NCBI GenBank assembly: GCA_000687675.1 | Contig: JHWS01000011.1 | Coordinates: 1 to 64,000 of the forward strand | Source of the DNA: Lachnospiraceae bacterium NC2008 | GTDB lineage: Bacteria > Bacillota > Clostridia > Lachnospirales > Lachnospiraceae | DNA length: 64,000 nucleotides | Reading direction: 5' to 3' | Shown here: positions 8,483 to 17,613 of the stretch, piece by piece | How the letters are laid out: each line of letters starts with the position of its first letter | Numbering within the stretch: the stretch's first letter is position 1 | Notes under the pieces: generated by a model | What the model saw: only the letters and a program-made list of their open reading frames with translations | The model's database searches: none | Told to the model about the DNA's origin: nothing | Program-made: the position numbers and the translations under genes

Positions 8483-8911
8483 ATGAGTATTAAACAGGTA
8501 TCAATCTTTATTGAAAATGCTACAGGTCAGCTTGCTGACGTAACAAAGTTTATCGCAGACAACAATATTAACCTTAGAGCTCTCTGCATAGCAGACTCTC
8601 AGGATTTTGGTATTGTAAGAATAATTTGTGAGAATCCAGAAAATACAGTTGAGACACTTTCAGATGCTGGATTTGTTACAAAGATTACAGAGGTATTTGC
8701 AGTTGAACTTACAGATGAGGCAGGAAGCCTTTCTAAAGCCCTCAGAGTACTTGCAGATGCTGGAGTAGAAGTGGAGTATACTTATGCATTCTTATCTACT
8801 AAGAAGAATGCTACAGCTTATATGATTTTCAGAGTTGATGATAATGAAAAGGCAATTAAGGCTCTTACAGATAAGAACATCAATATCATCTCTCAGTCGG
8901 ATATTTTCTAA
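8483..8911 (+). CDS. ACT-domain protein associated with the aryl-CoA ligase
   Basis: 142 residues forming two tandem ACT domains (about 1-70 and 71-142), the ligand-binding fold that usually senses amino acids. The first starts VSIFIENATGQLADVTKFI and the second ELTDEAGSLSKALRVLAD. Small ACT proteins of this kind commonly sit next to PaaK-like ligases in anaerobes. A strong AAGGAGGTAAGGGG ribosome site precedes the ATG. A role as amino-acid-responsive regulator of the ligase or oxidoreductase is an inference. Confidence 0.85.
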   Translation: MSIKQVSIFIENATGQLADVTKFIADNNINLRALCIADSQDFGIVRIICENPENTVETLSDAGFVTKITEVFAVELTDEAGSLSKALRVLADAGVEVEYTYAFLSTKKNATAYMIFRVDDNEKAIKALTDKNINIISQSDIF

Positions 8912-8914
8912 GAA

Positions 8915-10357
8915 GTGAAAGCTAAGATTAAAGATTTTAAAACTAATAAAATGTCAGGAAATGAGAAGCTTCTGCTTTTCATTTACCTTGGCATTTTTTT
9001 CTTTGTTGCAGCATCTATTGCCTATAGTCAGGCACATGTTAATACATTTCCGACGTATGTCAACCCACCAGATGAACATGCAAGATATCTGGTTCCAAAG
9101 TTTATATATACCTATAACAGGATACCTTCGGGTTTCGACGAAGCAGTACGTATACCTATGTATGGCAATTCATATGCTGTATTTAATGTATTCCCATATA
9201 TTATCATGGCACTGTTTATGAAGGTGGCAGGATTATTTGGTGCAGGTGAAGCTGGACTTCTTATTGCTGCCAGAATGGCATGCGTATGTATGGGAACTGT
9301 TATGGCTTACTTTGTATATAAGATTGCGGGGAAGATATTTAATAGACCTGAGGTTAAGTGGTTATTTTCATTTGCTGTAATGTTCTGGCCACAGCACCTT
9401 TTTCTTCATACCTATGTTAATACTGATTCTATGGCTATGATGTCATCAGCAATTATTATCTACGCCATGTTACTTATATATGAGAAGGGATTTTCTTTTA
9501 AGAGAAGCCTTCTTCTTGCTATAGGTTTAACATGCTGCCTGCTTAGTTATTACAATGCGTATGCATTTGTTCTTTACGCAGTAATTCTTTGTATTGCTTA
9601 TTTCTATAAGAAAAATGACAAAGGTGTCAGTGGGCTTTCTGATGCAAAGGGCTCTAATAGTAAAGCTGGACATTATTACGATTATAAGGATGCTCTTAAG
9701 TGGGCTGGAATTATTATAGGACTTGTTCTTATAGGAACAGGTTGGTGGTATATACATAATGCTGTTTTATATGATGGGGACTTATTTGGATTTAGAATTA
9801 ACGATACTCTGAAGCATACATATGGAGCTCCTGAGATAGTTAATTATGTATCTATAAAAGATAGTGGGAAAACTATCTTCCAGATGCTATTTGATGGAGA
9901 CTGTTTGTATTGGTATAGAATAAGCTTTATTGCTCTCTTTGGTTCTATGTCTATATATGCAAGGGGTTATATCTATTTGGCGTACATGGTCTTCATTGTT
10001 TTAGGTCTTGTACTGTATCTTATTTTTATCTCATGGAAGAATCTTAAGATGACATTTAGAAAGGTTGTATTCCATATATGTAACATTATGGCTATTGTTA
10101 CTCCTGTTTGCCTGTCATTTTACTATTCTTATACAATGGACTATCAGCCACAGGGAAGATACCTTATGCCTATGCTTCTGCCTTTAATGTATTACGTAGT
10201 TAAGGGGTATGAGAAAGCTATGGTTAAAATTGGTAAGAATGAGAAATTTGTAAGATTATTCACATATGTAATAATGGCTGGCCTTATGGCTATGATGTTA
10301 TTTATGGTATATCACTGTGCATTTCCATATTATATGGAGTATGGACTGGTTATGTAG
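8915..10357 (+). CDS. Polytopic membrane protein, DUF2142/glycosyltransferase-C-like
   Basis: A 480-residue protein with roughly ten to eleven hydrophobic helices and a large first extracytoplasmic loop. That loop holds NPPDEHARY, which resembles the acidic PDE motif of DUF2142 and GT-C/PMT-like sugar transferases that use lipid-linked donors. The start is GTG, three bases after the ACT gene stop, so translation is probably coupled. Polysaccharide or cell-surface glycan assembly is plausible, but family assignment is by motif only. Confidence 0.6.
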   Translation: MKAKIKDFKTNKMSGNEKLLLFIYLGIFFFVAASIAYSQAHVNTFPTYVNPPDEHARYLVPKFIYTYNRIPSGFDEAVRIPMYGNSYAVFNVFPYIIMALFMKVAGLFGAGEAGLLIAARMACVCMGTVMAYFVYKIAGKIFNRPEVKWLFSFAVMFWPQHLFLHTYVNTDSMAMMSSAIIIYAMLLIYEKGFSFKRSLLLAIGLTCCLLSYYNAYAFVLYAVILCIAYFYKKNDKGVSGLSDAKGSNSKAGHYYDYKDALKWAGIIIGLVLIGTGWWYIHNAVLYDGDLFGFRINDTLKHTYGAPEIVNYVSIKDSGKTIFQMLFDGDCLYWYRISFIALFGSMSIYARGYIYLAYMVFIVLGLVLYLIFISWKNLKMTFRKVVFHICNIMAIVTPVCLSFYYSYTMDYQPQGRYLMPMLLPLMYYVVKGYEKAMVKIGKNEKFVRLFTYVIMAGLMAMMLFMVYHCAFPYYMEYGLVM

Positions 10358-10360
10358 TTG

Positions 10361-10467
10361 TATCACCTAGGCTCGCTTAGTGGTATAACAGACGCTGCGC
10401 GTCTGTTATCACTTGGCGTCGTCAGATGAACAATATTGTTCACCTGACTCGTGCCTTAGTGGTATAA
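10361..10467. repeat. Multi-hairpin palindromic intergenic element
   Basis: Starting three bases after the stop of the membrane-protein gene. Hairpin I (10374-10419) has a perfect 11-bp core ATAACAGACGC/GCGTCTGTTAT with extra pairing below. Hairpin II (10421-10448) is a 28-base palindrome with a single A-C mismatch. An imperfect outer stem joins 10361-10372 to the GCCTTAGTGGTATA segment. The 13-base string CTTAGTGGTATAA occurs twice in direct orientation, at 10376 and 10455. No T-run follows. It resembles the element at 2868-2999 in layout but not in sequence. Confidence 0.65.
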
Positions 10468-10504
10468 TACAATTTAGTTTAAAGAAGTTTAGGAGGGAAA
10501 ATAT

Positions 10505-11818
10505 ATGTGGGCTTATGAAAGCGTATTTTATCAGATTTATCCATTAGGATTCTGCGGAGCACCATTTGAAAATGATGGTAAGCTTGAGCACAGAATACTT
10601 AAGGTGCTTGACTGGATTCCTCATATCAAGAAGCTTGGTATGAATGCAATCTACTTCTCACCAGTATTTGAATCTGATACACATGGATACAATACAAGAG
10701 ATTATACAAAGATTGATTGCAGACTTGGTGATAACAAGGACTTTGCCAAGGTATGTAAGGAACTTCATAAGAATGGCATAAAGGTTGTTCTTGATGGCGT
10801 ATTCAATCATGTAGGAAGAGGCTTCTGGGCATTCCAGGATGTACTTAAGAATAGAGAGAATTCTCCATATGTTAACTGGTTTGCAAGAATAGACTTTGGT
10901 GGCAATTCTAACTATAACGATGGTTTATGGTATGAAGGCTGGGAAGGTAACTATGACCTTGTTAAATTAAACCTTCACAATGATGATGTGGTTAATCATA
11001 TATTCAGCGCAGTAGAAGGTTGGATTAATGAATTTGATATAGATGGTATAAGACTTGATGTTGCTTACTGTCTTGATTATGGATTCCTTAACAGACTCCG
11101 CGGTTTCTGTGATTCTAAGAAGGAAGACTTCTTCTTACTTGGAGAGGTTCTTCACGGTGAGTACGGTAGGATGCTGAGTGAGATGAATATCCATTCAGTA
11201 ACTAACTATCAGTGCTACAAGGGTATCCATTCATCATTTAACTCATGCAATATGTTTGAGATAGTACATTCTCTTAACAGACTTTTCGAGGATCAGCAGT
11301 GGGCTGTAGCAAGAGGAGCACACCTCTTATCATTCTGTGATAACCATGATGTATCACGTATAGCTTCTATAATCAATGATCCTAACTGCCTGCCACTTGT
11401 ATATGGTATGGTATTTGGTATGCCAGGTATACCTTGCGTATATTATGGAAGTGAGTGGGGAACAAAGGCTGACAAGAGCCAGGGAGACCCGGCGCTTAGA
11501 GCTTGTTTTGATAAGCCAGAGTGGAATGAACTTACAGATGTTATTGCTAAGATGGCTGAGGCTAAGAAGAATAGCAAGGCTCTTAACTATGGTGGTTTTA
11601 GAAGTGTAGTTCTTCAGAACAAGCACTGTATCTTTGAGCGTAATGCTGGAGATGAAAGAGTACTTGTTGCAATTAATATGGATAGTAATCCTGTAACATG
11701 TCACTTTGATGCAGGTTGCGGTCAGGCAACAGATTTAATATCTGGCAACATCCATGACTTTGGCGGCGGAAGTGAGCTTCCACCATACAGCGTACAGTTC
11801 TGGAAGATGGAAAGATAA
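10505..11818 (+). CDS. Alpha-amylase family glycoside hydrolase (GH13)
   Basis: A cytoplasmic enzyme (no signal peptide) acting on alpha-glucosidic bonds, probably malto-oligosaccharides. The four GH13 regions are present: DGVFNHVG, GIRLDVAY with nucleophile Asp185, GEVLHGEYG with acid/base Glu214, and FCDNHDVSR with transition-state Asp282. The 437-residue length means a catalytic barrel plus a short C-terminal beta domain, without an N-terminal CBM34-like domain. The precise activity (alpha-glucosidase, maltogenic amylase or phosphorylase-like) cannot be told from sequence alone. AGGAGGG precedes the ATG. Confidence 0.88.
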   Translation: MWAYESVFYQIYPLGFCGAPFENDGKLEHRILKVLDWIPHIKKLGMNAIYFSPVFESDTHGYNTRDYTKIDCRLGDNKDFAKVCKELHKNGIKVVLDGVFNHVGRGFWAFQDVLKNRENSPYVNWFARIDFGGNSNYNDGLWYEGWEGNYDLVKLNLHNDDVVNHIFSAVEGWINEFDIDGIRLDVAYCLDYGFLNRLRGFCDSKKEDFFLLGEVLHGEYGRMLSEMNIHSVTNYQCYKGIHSSFNSCNMFEIVHSLNRLFEDQQWAVARGAHLLSFCDNHDVSRIASIINDPNCLPLVYGMVFGMPGIPCVYYGSEWGTKADKSQGDPALRACFDKPEWNELTDVIAKMAEAKKNSKALNYGGFRSVVLQNKHCIFERNAGDERVLVAINMDSNPVTCHFDAGCGQATDLISGNIHDFGGGSELPPYSVQFWKMER

Positions 11819-11844
11819 TTAATCTTTGAAAACTATGTGAAATT

Positions 11845-11877
11845 AAGGATACTCGCTTCGAGTATCCTTGTTTTTTT
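11845..11877 (+). terminator. Rho-independent terminator after the GH13 gene
   Basis: A perfect 11-bp stem AAGGATACTCG/CGAGTATCCTT with a 3-base loop, followed by GTTTTTTT. Confidence 0.93.
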
Positions 11878-11937
11878 GTTAAAGTTCCCATAAAATTAAC
11901 TGTTAGAAACGTATATATAAGGAGAAGGAATATTACA

Positions 11938-12654
11938 ATGAGAAGAATAATGATAACAAACGATGATGGTATAGAGGCATCAGGTATTATAAGACTTGCC
12001 AAGGCTAGTAAGAAGTACGGTGAAGTTTGGGTTATCGCACCAAGATATCAAAAGAGTGCAGCTTCTCATAGTATTACTCTCCATAGTCCTATAGAGGTTG
12101 AAGAATTCGACTTTCCAGTAGAAGGAGTACATGCCTATGCAGTATACGGAACTCCGGGAGACTGCGTAAGAGTTGGAACACTTAATGTTATGCCAGAAAA
12201 ACCAGACATAATATTCTCAGGTATAAACTTTGGTTACAATGCAGGTACTGATGTACAGTATTCTGCAACTGTTGGAGCTGCTATGGAAGGAGCGTTTCAG
12301 GGGATTCCATCTGTAGCATTTTCGGAAGGGACTAATGATGGTTATATTATTACAAACAAGTACCTTGATCAGATGATACAGGAGGCACTTACCTGGGATA
12401 TAACAGATCTTCAGATACTTAATATTAACTTCCCAACATGTAAGGAAGAGGAATTTGCAGGAATACTAAGGGAACGTAAGGTGGCTACAACAAGCGTCTT
12501 TAATGACTCTTATACCTGCGAGACTTTGGGAAATGGCCGTAAGGCTTATATGGTTCATGGTGAATTTGAACACGAAGCAGCCCTTGGAACAGACCTTAGG
12601 GCATTATATGATAATCATATTTCAATAGGCGTTGTTAAAAATATAGGGTACTAA
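11938..12654 (+). CDS. surE: 5'/3'-nucleotidase SurE
   Basis: A metal-dependent phosphatase of nucleoside monophosphates. The N-terminal ITNDDGIEASGI gives the Asp-Asp metal site; further family motifs are APRYQKSAASHSIT, YGTPGDCV and SGINFGYNAGTD. The 238-residue length is normal for the family. The start ATG follows AAGGAGAAGG. It is separated from the GH13 gene by a terminator and is followed after 36 bases by the zinc-ribbon fusion gene. Confidence 0.94.
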   Translation: MRRIMITNDDGIEASGIIRLAKASKKYGEVWVIAPRYQKSAASHSITLHSPIEVEEFDFPVEGVHAYAVYGTPGDCVRVGTLNVMPEKPDIIFSGINFGYNAGTDVQYSATVGAAMEGAFQGIPSVAFSEGTNDGYIITNKYLDQMIQEALTWDITDLQILNINFPTCKEEEFAGILRERKVATTSVFNDSYTCETLGNGRKAYMVHGEFEHEAALGTDLRALYDNHISIGVVKNIGY

Positions 12655-12690
12655 AAAGACGCTATCTTTATAGTGTAGGAGGAATAAAGT

Positions 12691-14673
12691 ATGTTTTGTT
12701 ACAAATGCGGGGGACCAGTTGATGATAGTCAGGCATACTGCCCAACTTGCGGAGCACCATCTAATACTGCAGCAAGAGGGGAAAATGTTAGCCAAAGTCT
12801 AGAAACAGCAGCTCAGGCCCAGATGCAAAGTAATATGGTATATCCTGATTATAATCAGCTATATTATGGTGCTGGTCAGCAGCCTGTAGATTATAGCAAT
12901 CATGGCATGATATTAAATGGAGTTAATGTAGGTAAGAAAAAGAAGGTATGGCCAATAGTTTTGGCAGTAGTCCTTTTTCTTTTGGTAGTTGCTGCTTTAT
13001 CAACAATACTTGTTATAAAATTAAAGGAAAATAAGAAGAACAAAGAATTACAGGGGTATCTTGCAGCAGCTGAAGAAGAATACGATAAGGGAAATTACGA
13101 CAGGGCAATCAGAAAATATAACAAGGCTCTTGATATGGATGAGAAATGTGCCAAGGCTTATATTGGCATAGCAGAATGCTATCAGGGACTTGGAGATGAG
13201 GTATTAGAAGGTAGTAATATAGACGAGTCTGACTTTGACGATGCTACTGATTATTATAACGATGGTATTGATTCTATAAAGAGTGGACTTCGAAAGGTCA
13301 AAGAAAAGGACAAAGAAGACCTTGAAGATATGGAGGAATCCCTTAAAGATTCTATAACAAAGGCTGATACACTCCTTGAAGAGTATTATGCTAAATTAGA
13401 GCCACCGGAGGAACCACCTGTGAGTGTTGATCCACCGACTACATCTAATGCAAATACTATGGCGCCACCAAGCACAGACAACTGGACTAGTGACGATAAG
13501 ATATATGTATATTCTTATAATGATGAACTTGGTACTAAGCTTGAGTATGTTTTGGAAGAATATCCAGAATACAGAGATTATGTAGAATATACCAATATGG
13601 GCTTGCCAGGGGCAGGGGAAGAATATACTAATGCAATAGATAATCTCTTGGATAGTTATCAGGATTCTTATCCTTCTATAATATGTACAGATTCCTATTT
13701 TACTAGAAGATATGTTGAAAGTGATTATACGCTTAATCTTTATGATATTGGCATCACAGATAATATGTATGCTGATGCATACCAGTTCACAAAAGATATG
13801 GGAACATATGATGGACAGCTTAAGGCTATGACATGGGCTGCCAATCCAGGCTGTTTCATGTACAGAGCTGATATTGCAGAAGAAGTATTTGGAACAAGTG
13901 ATCCAGATGTTGTTCAGTTATATGTTAAAGATTGGGATACATTTATAGAAACAGCAGGAACTATGGATTCCTATGGCTATGATATGATATCCAGCTTAGA
14001 TGATATTAGTAACGCTAACTTTAGTCAAAATAATAGTCCATGGATTAAGGATTATGAACTTGAACTTGATTCTTCTGTTGATAATTATTTTGAAGTAGCA
14101 GAGATTCTATACAGTAATGGATATACCAATGAAACTAACAGATGGAGTATGGAATGGAATGAGGATCTTAATGGGGCAGTATTTGGCTATTTTGGATGCC
14201 CATGGTTCTTATACTGGTGTATGGACTCTACAACATATGAGTGGAAAGTAACACAGGGACCTTCAGCATTTTACTGGGGCGGACAGTATGTTCATGTTAT
14301 GAAGGATTGTCCTAATACAGAACTTGCAGCATTCCTTGTATATGAGATGTGCTGTGATGACGAGATTATGTATGACATAGCAGTAGACAGTAAAGATTTT
14401 GTAAATAACAAGTCAGTAATTCAAAGAGAAATTGATGAAAATCTGGGAATGGCCAGCTGCATTCCTAATCAGAATCCGTTAGAGGTATTCGATATGGCTG
14501 GAAAACAGGTGGATTTATCTCATTCAACTGTCTATGACAGCAAGATTCAGGACATAATTCTTGAAGAAGTAGATAGCTATGTTATATATGGGAATCATAA
14601 TAATTCATCAGATGCCATAGATAAGATAAAGGAAAGGGTACATGAAGAATTTCCAGAGGTTACAGTGAATTAG
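12691..14673 (+). CDS. Zinc-ribbon / transmembrane / TPR / extracellular solute-binding fusion protein
   Basis: 660 residues with a modular plan. Residues 1-25 are a zinc ribbon (CYKCG and CPTCG). About 87-111 is a single membrane helix after a KKKKV stretch, predicting N-inside. About 115-230 are TPR-like repeats (YDKGNYDRAIRKYNKAL) and helices. About 231-265 is a Pro/Thr-rich linker. About 268-660 resembles an extracellular sugar-type solute-binding protein, with aromatic-rich segments such as WAANPGCFMYR. The binding domain is therefore tethered outside the cell rather than being a lipoprotein. No permease or ATPase is adjacent. A sensory or scavenging role is inference. Confidence 0.7.
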   Translation: MFCYKCGGPVDDSQAYCPTCGAPSNTAARGENVSQSLETAAQAQMQSNMVYPDYNQLYYGAGQQPVDYSNHGMILNGVNVGKKKKVWPIVLAVVLFLLVVAALSTILVIKLKENKKNKELQGYLAAAEEEYDKGNYDRAIRKYNKALDMDEKCAKAYIGIAECYQGLGDEVLEGSNIDESDFDDATDYYNDGIDSIKSGLRKVKEKDKEDLEDMEESLKDSITKADTLLEEYYAKLEPPEEPPVSVDPPTTSNANTMAPPSTDNWTSDDKIYVYSYNDELGTKLEYVLEEYPEYRDYVEYTNMGLPGAGEEYTNAIDNLLDSYQDSYPSIICTDSYFTRRYVESDYTLNLYDIGITDNMYADAYQFTKDMGTYDGQLKAMTWAANPGCFMYRADIAEEVFGTSDPDVVQLYVKDWDTFIETAGTMDSYGYDMISSLDDISNANFSQNNSPWIKDYELELDSSVDNYFEVAEILYSNGYTNETNRWSMEWNEDLNGAVFGYFGCPWFLYWCMDSTTYEWKVTQGPSAFYWGGQYVHVMKDCPNTELAAFLVYEMCCDDEIMYDIAVDSKDFVNNKSVIQREIDENLGMASCIPNQNPLEVFDMAGKQVDLSHSTVYDSKIQDIILEEVDSYVIYGNHNNSSDAIDKIKERVHEEFPEVTVN

Positions 14674-14715
14674 TTTTTTGTAGGAAAGCTTAATAAGGAA
14701 AAAATACTAATTTAC

Positions 14716-14744
14716 TTGACGTAGTATACAATATTTGTTATATT
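14716..14744 (+). promoter_or_regulatory. Sigma-A promoter of the amino-acid ABC transporter operon
   Basis: TTGACG at 14716-14721 and TATATT at 14739-14744 with a 17-base spacer. Transcription would begin near 14751, leaving a leader of about 140 bases before the first start codon. Confidence 0.75.
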
Positions 14745-14750
14745 TTACAC

Positions 14751-14890
14751 GGCTAGCGAAGGAGCAAACTATAGGTTTTGCTCCTTCATTTGTGTGTACA
14801 CACACGCATAAGGAAATTAGCAGCAAAGCTGCATGCGTGTGGGACAGGCAAGGAAGGTTAAAATAAATTTTTAAATATAGGAGACACATT
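14751..14890 (+). promoter_or_regulatory. Structured 5' leader with alternative hairpins
   Basis: Hairpin 1: 11 bp GAAGGAGCAAA (14758-14768) with 14777-14787. Hairpin 2: TGTGTGTACACACA (14791-14804). Hairpin 3: CACACGCAT (14801-14809) with ATGCGTGTG (14833-14841), stacked on GCAGC-aaa-GCTGC. Hairpins 2 and 3 share CACA at 14801-14804 and cannot both form, which suggests switching. No intrinsic terminator T-run is visible. I do not recognise it as a known riboswitch class. Confidence 0.5.
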
Positions 14891-15781
14891 ATGAAAAAGA
14901 AAGTTTTAAGTTTAGTTTGTATGGCAGTACTTGCATTTGGTCTTGTTGGTTGTGGCAATAAAGATGCTGCATCTGACACAAAGACAGAGACACCTGAAGT
15001 AACACCTGCTTCAGTAGCAACAGATTCTTCAGTAGCAGATGATGCTTCTGGCGAAGCAATTGATATTTCAGGCGTTAAGCTTATTAGTGACGGCGTACTT
15101 TCAGTTGGTGCTGACGTAGCATATCCACCTTTTGAAGATTTTGCTGAAGATGGAACAACACCTATCGGTTTTGACGTTGATATTATTACAGCTGTAGCTG
15201 ATAAGCTTGGTCTTAAAGTCAATATTATCAATACTGCCTGGGATGGTATATTTGCAGGTATCGGTGTTAACTATGATGTTGCCTGCTCAGCAATCACTAT
15301 TACACCAGAGCGTCAGGAAACAATGCTTTTCTCTACACCTTATATCAATAACTATCAGTCAGTTGTTCTTCGTGCAGATGATGATACAGAGATTGCATCT
15401 TTCAATGATCTTGAAGGAAAGACAATTGCTGTTCAGAAAGAAACAACATCAGACATCCTTATGAGTGATTACAAATCAACAGGTACTATTAACGTTCAGA
15501 TAGTTGCTAATGAGAAAATTACAAGCTGCTTTACACAGCTTCTTAACGGTGAAGTTGATGCCGTAGTTGTTGACAGTACAGTTGCAGATGGATTTCTTAA
15601 CAGCTCAGATGATTATAAGATCGTATACAAGGATACAGCAGAAGCAGAACAGTTTGGTATTGCAATCAGTGTAGACAATCCTGAACTTCAGAAAGCTATC
15701 AATGAAGCACTAGCAGAGCTTGAAGCAGAAGGCTATATCCAGGAAACATATGATTACTGGTTTGGTACAGTTGCAGAATAA
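14891..15781 (+). CDS. Polar amino-acid ABC transporter, substrate-binding lipoprotein
   Basis: An extracellular binding protein delivering an amino acid to the permease encoded next. Residues 1-21 form a lipoprotein signal with lipobox LVGC, making Cys21 the lipidated residue. Residues 22-58 are a Thr/Ser/Asp linker. Residues 60-296 form an SBP family 3 domain: ADVAYPPFEDFAEDG, GFDVDIITAVADKLG, DVACSAITITPERQE and a closing YDYWFGT. The ligand is not determinable. The gene lies behind a strong promoter and a folded leader, with AGGAGA before the ATG. Confidence 0.92.
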   Translation: MKKKVLSLVCMAVLAFGLVGCGNKDAASDTKTETPEVTPASVATDSSVADDASGEAIDISGVKLISDGVLSVGADVAYPPFEDFAEDGTTPIGFDVDIITAVADKLGLKVNIINTAWDGIFAGIGVNYDVACSAITITPERQETMLFSTPYINNYQSVVLRADDDTEIASFNDLEGKTIAVQKETTSDILMSDYKSTGTINVQIVANEKITSCFTQLLNGEVDAVVVDSTVADGFLNSSDDYKIVYKDTAEAEQFGIAISVDNPELQKAINEALAELEAEGYIQETYDYWFGTVAE

Positions 15782-15795
15782 TTAGGTTGATATAA

Positions 15796-16812
15796 ATGAA
15801 AAAATTCGACATAAAAAAATATTTAAAAACAATCATTATATTATGCGTTATATTGGTTGCTGTTGTTATTCTTGCAGTTCTTAAACCATCTGAAACAGAT
15901 TTGTTTAAGAATACTTCACCTGAAATGCAGAAGATGATAGAGCAGGATGCGAACAGTACAAGAAAGCGTGTTACTGTTACATACAACAATCTTTTGATTA
16001 TTAATTATGCTTCTTTGTCAACTTCCGGCGCAAAGGTAATGAGTGAAAAATATGTAGGTTTTCTTGGAAAAGTTTACCCTGCTGATAAAGGTGGTATGAA
16101 AATCACAGGCCAGATGGTTAATTATACCTATCGTATGCTTGGATGTGGTGAGAACCTTATGCACGGTGCAAAGCTTACCATTACACTTACTACATTAACA
16201 GTATTATTCGGTGTTTTACTTGGAACTATACTTGCACTTGGTAAGATCAGTAAAAATAAGATACTTTCAAAGATTTCAGGTGCCTATATTTTCTTCTTCC
16301 GAGGAACACCACTTCTTATACAGCTTTTTGTAGTTTATTTTACCGTTCCTGGTATGTTTGGGTTTGCTTGGAGAGATGTATTTAGTTCAAGTGATCCCGA
16401 AGCTGTATTTAAGGGAGCATTTGTAGCATCTGTTATAGCTTTTGCGCTTAACTCTGGTGCATACTGCGCTGAGATAGTAAGAAGTGCTATTCAGTCTATT
16501 GATAAGGGGCAGTTTGAAGCAGCTAAAGCGCTTGGTATGACATACAGACAGACTATGACAAGGATTATTATTCCTCAGTCAGTAAGGCGTATGATACCTA
16601 ATGTCAGCAATGAGTTTATTATGGTACTTAAGGATGCATCCCTTGTATTTGCAATATCTCTTATGGATATTACAACCATATCAAAAAATATTATGACTTC
16701 CGAGGGTTCATATCTGGTATTCATCCCGGCACTTATAATTTATCTTCTGATTACAGCATTCTTTGGGTTTGTATTTAACAAGATTGAGAAGAAGTTTTCT
16801 GTATATGAATAG
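15796..16812 (+). CDS. Polar amino-acid ABC transporter, permease
   Basis: An integral membrane subunit of a His/Glu/Gln/Arg-type importer. Residues 12-32 form an N-terminal helix followed by an unusual outside segment of about 85 residues; the usual 5-helix core begins near residue 120. The ATPase-contact (EAA) loop reads EAAKALGMTYRQTMTRIIIP, and FFRGTPLLIQL is the family's periplasmic motif. The 338-residue length exceeds the common 210-240, because of the N-terminal extension. It starts 14 bases after the binding-protein gene. Confidence 0.9.
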   Translation: MKKFDIKKYLKTIIILCVILVAVVILAVLKPSETDLFKNTSPEMQKMIEQDANSTRKRVTVTYNNLLIINYASLSTSGAKVMSEKYVGFLGKVYPADKGGMKITGQMVNYTYRMLGCGENLMHGAKLTITLTTLTVLFGVLLGTILALGKISKNKILSKISGAYIFFFRGTPLLIQLFVVYFTVPGMFGFAWRDVFSSSDPEAVFKGAFVASVIAFALNSGAYCAEIVRSAIQSIDKGQFEAAKALGMTYRQTMTRIIIPQSVRRMIPNVSNEFIMVLKDASLVFAISLMDITTISKNIMTSEGSYLVFIPALIIYLLITAFFGFVFNKIEKKFSVYE

Positions 16813-16821
16813 GAGGTTCAC

Positions 16822-17595
16822 GTGAGCGATAATTATGAATATATATTAAAAACTGAACATGTTAGCAAACGTTTTGGATCTCTTGAAGTGCTTAAAGATG
16901 TTAATTTATCTGTAAAAAAAGGTGAAGTAATATGCATCATTGGACCATCAGGAGCAGGTAAGTCAACTTTTCTTAGATCGCTTAACCAGCTTGAAAAGAT
17001 TACAAGTGGTAAGATTTTTATCAGAGATGAACTTTTCCTTCATAGGGAAAATGACCGTACAGTTGATAAACTTCCTAAAGATAAACAGCAGGAACTTCTT
17101 CTTGAGATGGGGATGGTATTCCAGCGTTTTAATCTTTTCCCACATAAAACTGTTCTTCAAAATGTATGTGAAGCGCCGATAGTGGTTAAGAAAGAAAAGA
17201 AAGAAGATGTAGAAAAAAGAGCGAAGCAGTTGCTTGAGAAGGTGGGCCTTCTTGATAAAGCAGATGAGTATCCAAGCAGACTTTCGGGCGGTCAGCAGCA
17301 GAGGGCTGCTATTGCAAGAGCTCTAGCTATGAATCCTGAAATTATGCTTTTTGATGAACCTACATCAGCACTTGACCCTGAACTTGTTGGAGATGTTCTT
17401 AATGTTATGAAGGAACTGGCAGAGTCAGGTATGACTATGCTTTGTGTAACTCATGAGATGGGATTTGCAAGAGAAGTTGCCGACAGAGTACTTTTTATGG
17501 CTGATGGTATCATCACAGAAGAAGGAACTCCTGAGGAGATATTTACCAATCCTAAGGTTGAAAGAACACGTAACTTCTTGAATTCTATACTTTAA
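16822..17595 (+). CDS. Polar amino-acid ABC transporter, ATP-binding protein
   Basis: Energises import. Walker [11 protein letters not shown]-loop FQRFNLFPH, signature LSGGQQQR, Walker B IMLFDEP and H-loop CVTHEMGFA are all intact in 257 residues. The start is GTG with AGGAGG 8 bases upstream. It is the last transporter gene of the three-gene operon. Confidence 0.95.
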   Translation: MSDNYEYILKTEHVSKRFGSLEVLKDVNLSVKKGEVICIIGPSGAGKSTFLRSLNQLEKITSGKIFIRDELFLHRENDRTVDKLPKDKQQELLLEMGMVFQRFNLFPHKTVLQNVCEAPIVVKKEKKEDVEKRAKQLLEKVGLLDKADEYPSRLSGGQQQRAAIARALAMNPEIMLFDEPTSALDPELVGDVLNVMKELAESGMTMLCVTHEMGFAREVADRVLFMADGIITEEGTPEEIFTNPKVERTRNFLNSIL

Positions 17596-17613
17596 TTTAT
17601 AAGACTAATCAAA

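Noticed and set aside
14707-15231. 174-residue minus-strand frame
   Set aside because: It lies opposite a clear promoter, leader and lipoprotein gene and has no recognisable domain.
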